Shown here: piece after piece, positions 61,294 through 64,000 of the stretch
How positions within the stretch are numbered: the stretch's first letter is position 1
How the letters are laid out: each line of letters starts with the position of its first letter
DNA from: Flavobacteriales bacterium
Lineage (GTDB): Bacteria; Bacteroidota; Bacteroidia; Flavobacteriales_F; PHOS-HE28
DNA: 64,000 nt
Assembly: GCA_016717225.1 (NCBI GenBank)
Contig: JADKGB010000038.1
Coordinates: forward strand, 34,925 to 98,924
Reading direction: 5' to 3'
Position numbers and translations under genes: made by a program
Notes under the pieces: generated by a model
The model's input: the letters and a program-made list of their open reading frames with translations, nothing else
Told to the model about the DNA's origin: nothing
Databases searched by the model: none

Positions 61294-62198
61294 TCAGAAG
61301 TAGCCTTCCTTCTTCCGGTCCTCCATCGCCGCTTCGCTCCGCTTGTCATCCATACGTGAGCCACGTTCGGTCACGCGCGATGTTGCCACCTCATCGATGA
61401 TCTCTTCCAAGGTGCTTGCCGGTGAATCCACCGCACCGGTGCAGCTCATATCGCCGATGGTGCGGAAGCGCACACGCATCTGGCGGGGCTTCTCCTCCGG
61501 CTTCAAGCGCATGAAATCGAGTTCGCGTAGATCACGCCATCGCGATCGAACACTTCGCGCACGTGGCTGAAATAGATGCTCGGAATGGGGATGTTCTCCA
61601 ACAGGATGTACTGCCACACGTCCATCTCCGTCCAGTTGCTGATGGGGAAGGCGCGGAAGTGCTCACCCGGACGCTTCTTGCCGTTGTAGAGGTTCCACAG
61701 CTCGGGCCGCTGCATTTTCGGATCCCACTGGCCAAACTCGTCGCGATGGCTGAACACGCGCTCCTTCGCACGTGCCTTCTCCTCGTCCCGACGACCACCG
61801 CCTATAGCGCAATCGATCTTGTGCTTCTCGATAGTGTCGAGCAAAGTCACTGTCTGGAGCTTGTTGCGACTGGCGTAGTAGCCGGTCTCCTCCTGCACTT
61901 TGCCTTGGTCGATGCTGTCCTGCACGCTGCCCACGATGAGCTTGGCGCCGTGTTCCTTCACGAGGTCATCGCGGAAGGTCATCGTCTCCTCGAAGTTGTG
62001 GCCGGTGTCCACGTGCACGAGCGGGAAGGGGACCCTGCTGGGGAAGAAAGCCTTCCGCGCAAGGTGGAAGCAGACGATGCTGTCCTTGCCGCCGCTGAAG
62101 AGCAAGGCAGGGTTCTCGAACTGTGCAGCGACCTCACGCAGGATGTGCATGCTCTCGCTCTCGAGTTCCTTCAGGTGTGTAAGTCTATACGAATGCAT
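61294..62198 (-). pseudogene. cysD: Sulfate adenylyltransferase small subunit CysD, one frameshift near the 3' end
   Basis: CysD is the catalytic subunit that forms APS. The start MHSYRLTHLKELESESMHIL fits the family; the longer frame upstream runs into a palindrome. Motifs are the PP-loop SGGKDSIVCFHLA, VDTGHNFEE, CAIGGGRRDEEKARAKER, and FPISNWTEMDVWQYI..IYFSHVREVFDRDG. After GVIYA the frame is lost at about 61523-61530. One missing base would restore it, continuing ELDFMRLKPEEKPRQMRVRFRTIGDMSCTGA to EDRKKEGYF, the normal C-terminus. The repaired protein has 301 residues, close to the 302 of E. coli CysD. Confidence 0.9.
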
Positions 62199-62212
62199 GT
62201 CGATCAGTTGTT

Positions 62213-62304
62213 CACCGCAAAGACGCAACGAGCGCCAAGGAATACGAATGATGGAGGTTGGACGGGATTCCGTTCTTCTTTGCGGCCTTTGCGTCTTTGC
62301 GGTA
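62213..62304 (-). repeat. Large imperfect palindrome filling the cysC-cysD spacer
   Basis: The arms at about 62215-62242 and 62275-62302 are reverse complements with few mismatches, with ACCGCAAAGACGCAA and its complement outermost. The middle of about 32 bases is unpaired. It occupies almost all of the 116-base spacer between the cysC stop and the cysD start. The architecture matches the suf-spacer palindrome, but the sequence family is different. Confidence 0.8.
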
Positions 62305-62314
62305 AAAGCATTGG

Positions 62315-62920
62315 TCAATTGCGTGTGATACGCGGAGAAATGAATGTCAAAAGTTCAGCGGTGCTGGCCTCGATGGCAATGCCTTCGGTCTGCAGCACGA
62401 GCGCTGGTGATGATGGTGCTTCGAAGGGCGCGCTGATGCCGGTGAAGTCCTTCACCTCGCCCTTGCGGGCTTTGGCATAAAGGCCTTTCACATCACGTTG
62501 CTCGCACACGTCGAGCGGCGTGTCCACGAACACCTCGAAGAAGTCATCCGAGCCGATGATCGCTTTCGCTTGTTCGCGGATGGCGATGGTGGGTGACACG
62601 AAGCAGCACACCACGATCACGCCTTGCTCCACGAAGAGCTTCGCGACTTCGGCGATACGCCGGATGTTCTCGGTGCGATCAGCATCCGAAAATCCGAGGT
62701 TGTTGTTGATGCCGGTGCGCACATTGTCTCCATCGAGCACCACACAGAAGCGGCCGAAGTTGTGCAGTTCACGCTCCAACGTGATCGCGATCGTGCTCTT
62801 GCCACTGCCGCTCAATCCGGTCATCCAGATACAGGCGCCATGCTGACCCAACAAGGCCTCCTTATCTGTGCGCTTGAGCAGGCGGTCTTGGACAGGATGT
62901 ATGTTGCTTGGAGTGGTCAT
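62315..62920 (-). CDS. cysC: Adenylylsulfate (APS) kinase
   Basis: CysC phosphorylates APS to PAPS, the donor for sulfate reduction or sulfation. From MTTPSNIHPVQDRLLKR it has 201 residues. The P-loop GLSGSGKSTIAITLE, DGDNVRTGINNNLGFS, the phosphoserine-region CCFVSPTIAIREQAK, and DTPLDVCEQRDVKGLYAKARKGEVKDFTGI are all standard. It is the promoter-proximal gene of the cys set; TACCTTCG (62934-62941, minus strand) is a near-consensus -7 element just upstream. No PAPS reductase or sulfotransferase is in the window, so the use of PAPS cannot be told. Confidence 0.96.
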   Translation of the reverse strand: MTTPSNIHPVQDRLLKRTDKEALLGQHGACIWMTGLSGSGKSTIAITLERELHNFGRFCVVLDGDNVRTGINNNLGFSDADRTENIRRIAEVAKLFVEQGVIVVCCFVSPTIAIREQAKAIIGSDDFFEVFVDTPLDVCEQRDVKGLYAKARKGEVKDFTGISAPFEAPSSPALVLQTEGIAIEASTAELLTFISPRITRN

Positions 62921-62933
62921 TTTTCTGGGACCG

Positions 62934-62941
62934 CGAAGGTA
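62934..62941 (-). promoter_or_regulatory. Candidate -7 element of the cysCDN operon
   Basis: On the minus strand the sequence is TACCTTCG, one base off TAnnTTTG, with its 3' end 13 bases before the cysC ATG. A matching -33 element would fall inside the adjacent palindrome. This suggests a very short leader. Confidence 0.4.
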
Positions 62942-62953
62942 GCTCCCCACCCC

Positions 62954-63054
62954 GTCATCGCGAGGGCTTGCGCTGTGGCAGGACCGAAGCGACGTGTGAT
63001 CCGGTAGCCAGAATTACAGATCGCTTCAGCCCCAAATGCGGGCTTCGCGATGAC
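62954..63054. repeat. GTCATCGCGA palindromic element between cysC and deoC
   Basis: Terminal arms GTCATCGCGA (62954-62963) and TCGCGATGAC (63045-63054) are perfect reverse complements, and internal arms GAAGCGA (62986-62992) and TCGCTTC (63021-63027) pair as well. The element is 101 bases. It resembles the widespread CGTCATTGCGAG-type intergenic repeats known from many bacteria. It separates two divergent genes, and its left end abuts the predicted cysC promoter. Confidence 0.78.
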
Positions 63055-63081
63055 GACAGAGGGCTCCGCTATCTTAGCCGC

Positions 63082-64000
63082 ATGCCGCCGAAGACCATTT
63101 TCGCTCCGCTTCGCATGCCCGATCCGCGCACCACGCCCACCATCGATCAGGTGGGCATCGAGGAGCGCGTGGCGCGCATCAAGACGCGCAGTATCAAGAA
63201 GGAAACGAAGGTGCAGGGCATGAAGCTCGCCCTGAGCATGATCGACCTCACCACCCTGGAAGGGGCCGATACGCCAAAGCGCGTGCAGCAGCTCTGCTAT
63301 AAGGCCATGCACCCGCACGACTCGCTGCCGGGTCTTCCAACCTGCGCCGCCATCTGCGTGTATCCTTCCATGGTGAAAGTCGCGAAGAAGGCGCTTGGCG
63401 ATAGCGGCGTGAAGGTCGCTTCGGTATCAACTGCTTTCCCCAGCGGTCAAGCGCCTAAGTCCGTCAAGATCGCCGACACCAAGTTCGCCGTGAACGAAGG
63501 CGCCGACGAGATCGACATGGTGATCAGCCGCGGCCACTTCCACAGCGGCGACTACAACTTCGTGTTCGACGAGATCGCGGCGATCAAGGAAGCCTGCGGC
63601 GATGCACGCCTGAAAGTGATCCTGGAAACCGGCGAGCTCGGCACCTACGACAAAGTGCGTTTGGCCAGCGACATCGCCATCGCTGCTGGGGCCGACTTCA
63701 TCAAGACCAGCACCGGCAAGATCAACCCCGCCGCGACGATGGAAGTGACGCTCGTGATGCTGCACGCCATCCGCGACCACTACCTGAAGACCGGCGTGAT
63801 GATCGCGATGAAGCCCGCTGGCGGCATCCGCAAGAGCAAGGAAGCGCTGCACTATCTGATGATGGTGAAGGAAGAGCTGGGTGAGGAATGGCTGAGCAAC
63901 CATTGGTTCCGATTTGGTGCAAGCAGTTTGGCCAATGACATCCTTATGCAATTGCAGAAGGAGGCCGATGGCCATTACCAGAGCGCGGACTATTTCAGCA
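63082..64000 (+). CDS. deoC: Deoxyribose-phosphate aldolase (3' partial)
   Basis: It cleaves 2-deoxyribose 5-phosphate to glyceraldehyde 3-phosphate and acetaldehyde in deoxynucleoside breakdown. Reading from the ATG at 63082 (MPPKTIFAPLRMPDPRTTPT), the frame is open to the window end for 306 codons. Motifs are ALSMIDLTTLEGADTP (family DxTxL), ICVYPSMV, VASVSTAFPSGQ, ADEIDMVI with the catalytic aspartate, KVILETGEL, and FIKTSTGK with the Schiff-base lysine, followed by AMKPAGGIR. It belongs to the longer DeoC form with an N-terminal extension. TATCTTAG just before the start is a near -7 match. The stop lies beyond the window. Confidence 0.95.
   Translation, partial: MPPKTIFAPLRMPDPRTTPTIDQVGIEERVARIKTRSIKKETKVQGMKLALSMIDLTTLEGADTPKRVQQLCYKAMHPHDSLPGLPTCAAICVYPSMVKVAKKALGDSGVKVASVSTAFPSGQAPKSVKIADTKFAVNEGADEIDMVISRGHFHSGDYNFVFDEIAAIKEACGDARLKVILETGELGTYDKVRLASDIAIAAGADFIKTSTGKINPAATMEVTLVMLHAIRDHYLKTGVMIAMKPAGGIRKSKEALHYLMMVKEELGEEWLSNHWFRFGASSLANDILMQLQKEADGHYQSADYFS

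Overview
The window looks like a chromosomal segment of an aerobic member of the Bacteroidota, most like the order Flavobacteriales; this is inferred from gene content, as there is no rRNA gene. The evidence is several secreted proteins with type IX secretion (T9SS) type A or B C-terminal signals, the giant T9SS outer-membrane translocon SprA, a complete alternative complex III (ActABCDEF) followed by cytochrome oxidase subunits II and I, the SprA-GcvH-VanZ gene order, and promoters with the Bacteroidota -7 element TAnnTTTG. I see no phage, integrase, transposase, CRISPR array, tRNA or rRNA gene.

Layout. 1-5.9 kb: three tandem paralogues of a secreted FG-GAP/UnbV protein (first one cut by the window edge). 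6-9.4 kb: riboflavin synthase coupled to a large T9SS type B surface protein. 9.6-12.2 kb: leucyl aminopeptidase and PdxA. 12.2-19.1 kb (minus strand): an iron-sulfur assembly operon in the order IscA-like, SufB, SufC, SufD, SufS, a small lipoprotein, and a SufE domain joined in frame to a DUF59/MIP18 domain. 19.2-28.1 kb: ThiL, a Trp-rich secreted protein, DXS, and RimP-NusA-IF-2. 28.1-40.6 kb: a SPOR protein, then the ACIII-cytochrome oxidase operon ending in a strong hairpin terminator. 40.7-43.8 kb: a putative outer-membrane protein, RuvB, QueG and a small conserved protein. 43.9-50.4 kb: an Omp28-like lipoprotein, a DUF6029 outer-membrane protein, a TlpA-type thioredoxin, two T9SS cargo proteins and a sirtuin. 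50.7-59.5 kb: RuvA, SprA, GcvH and VanZ. 59.5-62.9 kb (minus strand): sulfate activation genes cysC-cysD-cysN. 63.1 kb to the end: deoxyribose-phosphate aldolase, cut by the window edge.

How it works together. The ACIII/oxidase operon is the aerobic respiratory chain (quinol to cytochrome c to oxygen) and is rich in heme and Fe-S centres; the SUF operon makes Fe-S clusters. Both operons carry the same 17-bp dyad, TTTAGA-N5-TCTAAA, upstream, which suggests a shared iron- or redox-responsive regulator. SprA is the exit channel for the many T9SS cargo proteins encoded around it.

Two patterns stand out. First, spacers of the suf and cys operons are almost filled by about 100-bp imperfect palindromes of several sequence families and by decayed four-helix-bundle (S23/IVS-type) genes; a further palindrome appears to have fused SufE to DUF59. 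Second, five otherwise well-conserved genes (sufD, actA, ctaD, cysD and a small lipoprotein gene) are each broken by one single-base event, several beside short homopolymers. Errors in the assembled sequence are the simplest explanation, so the frames should be checked before any biology is inferred.
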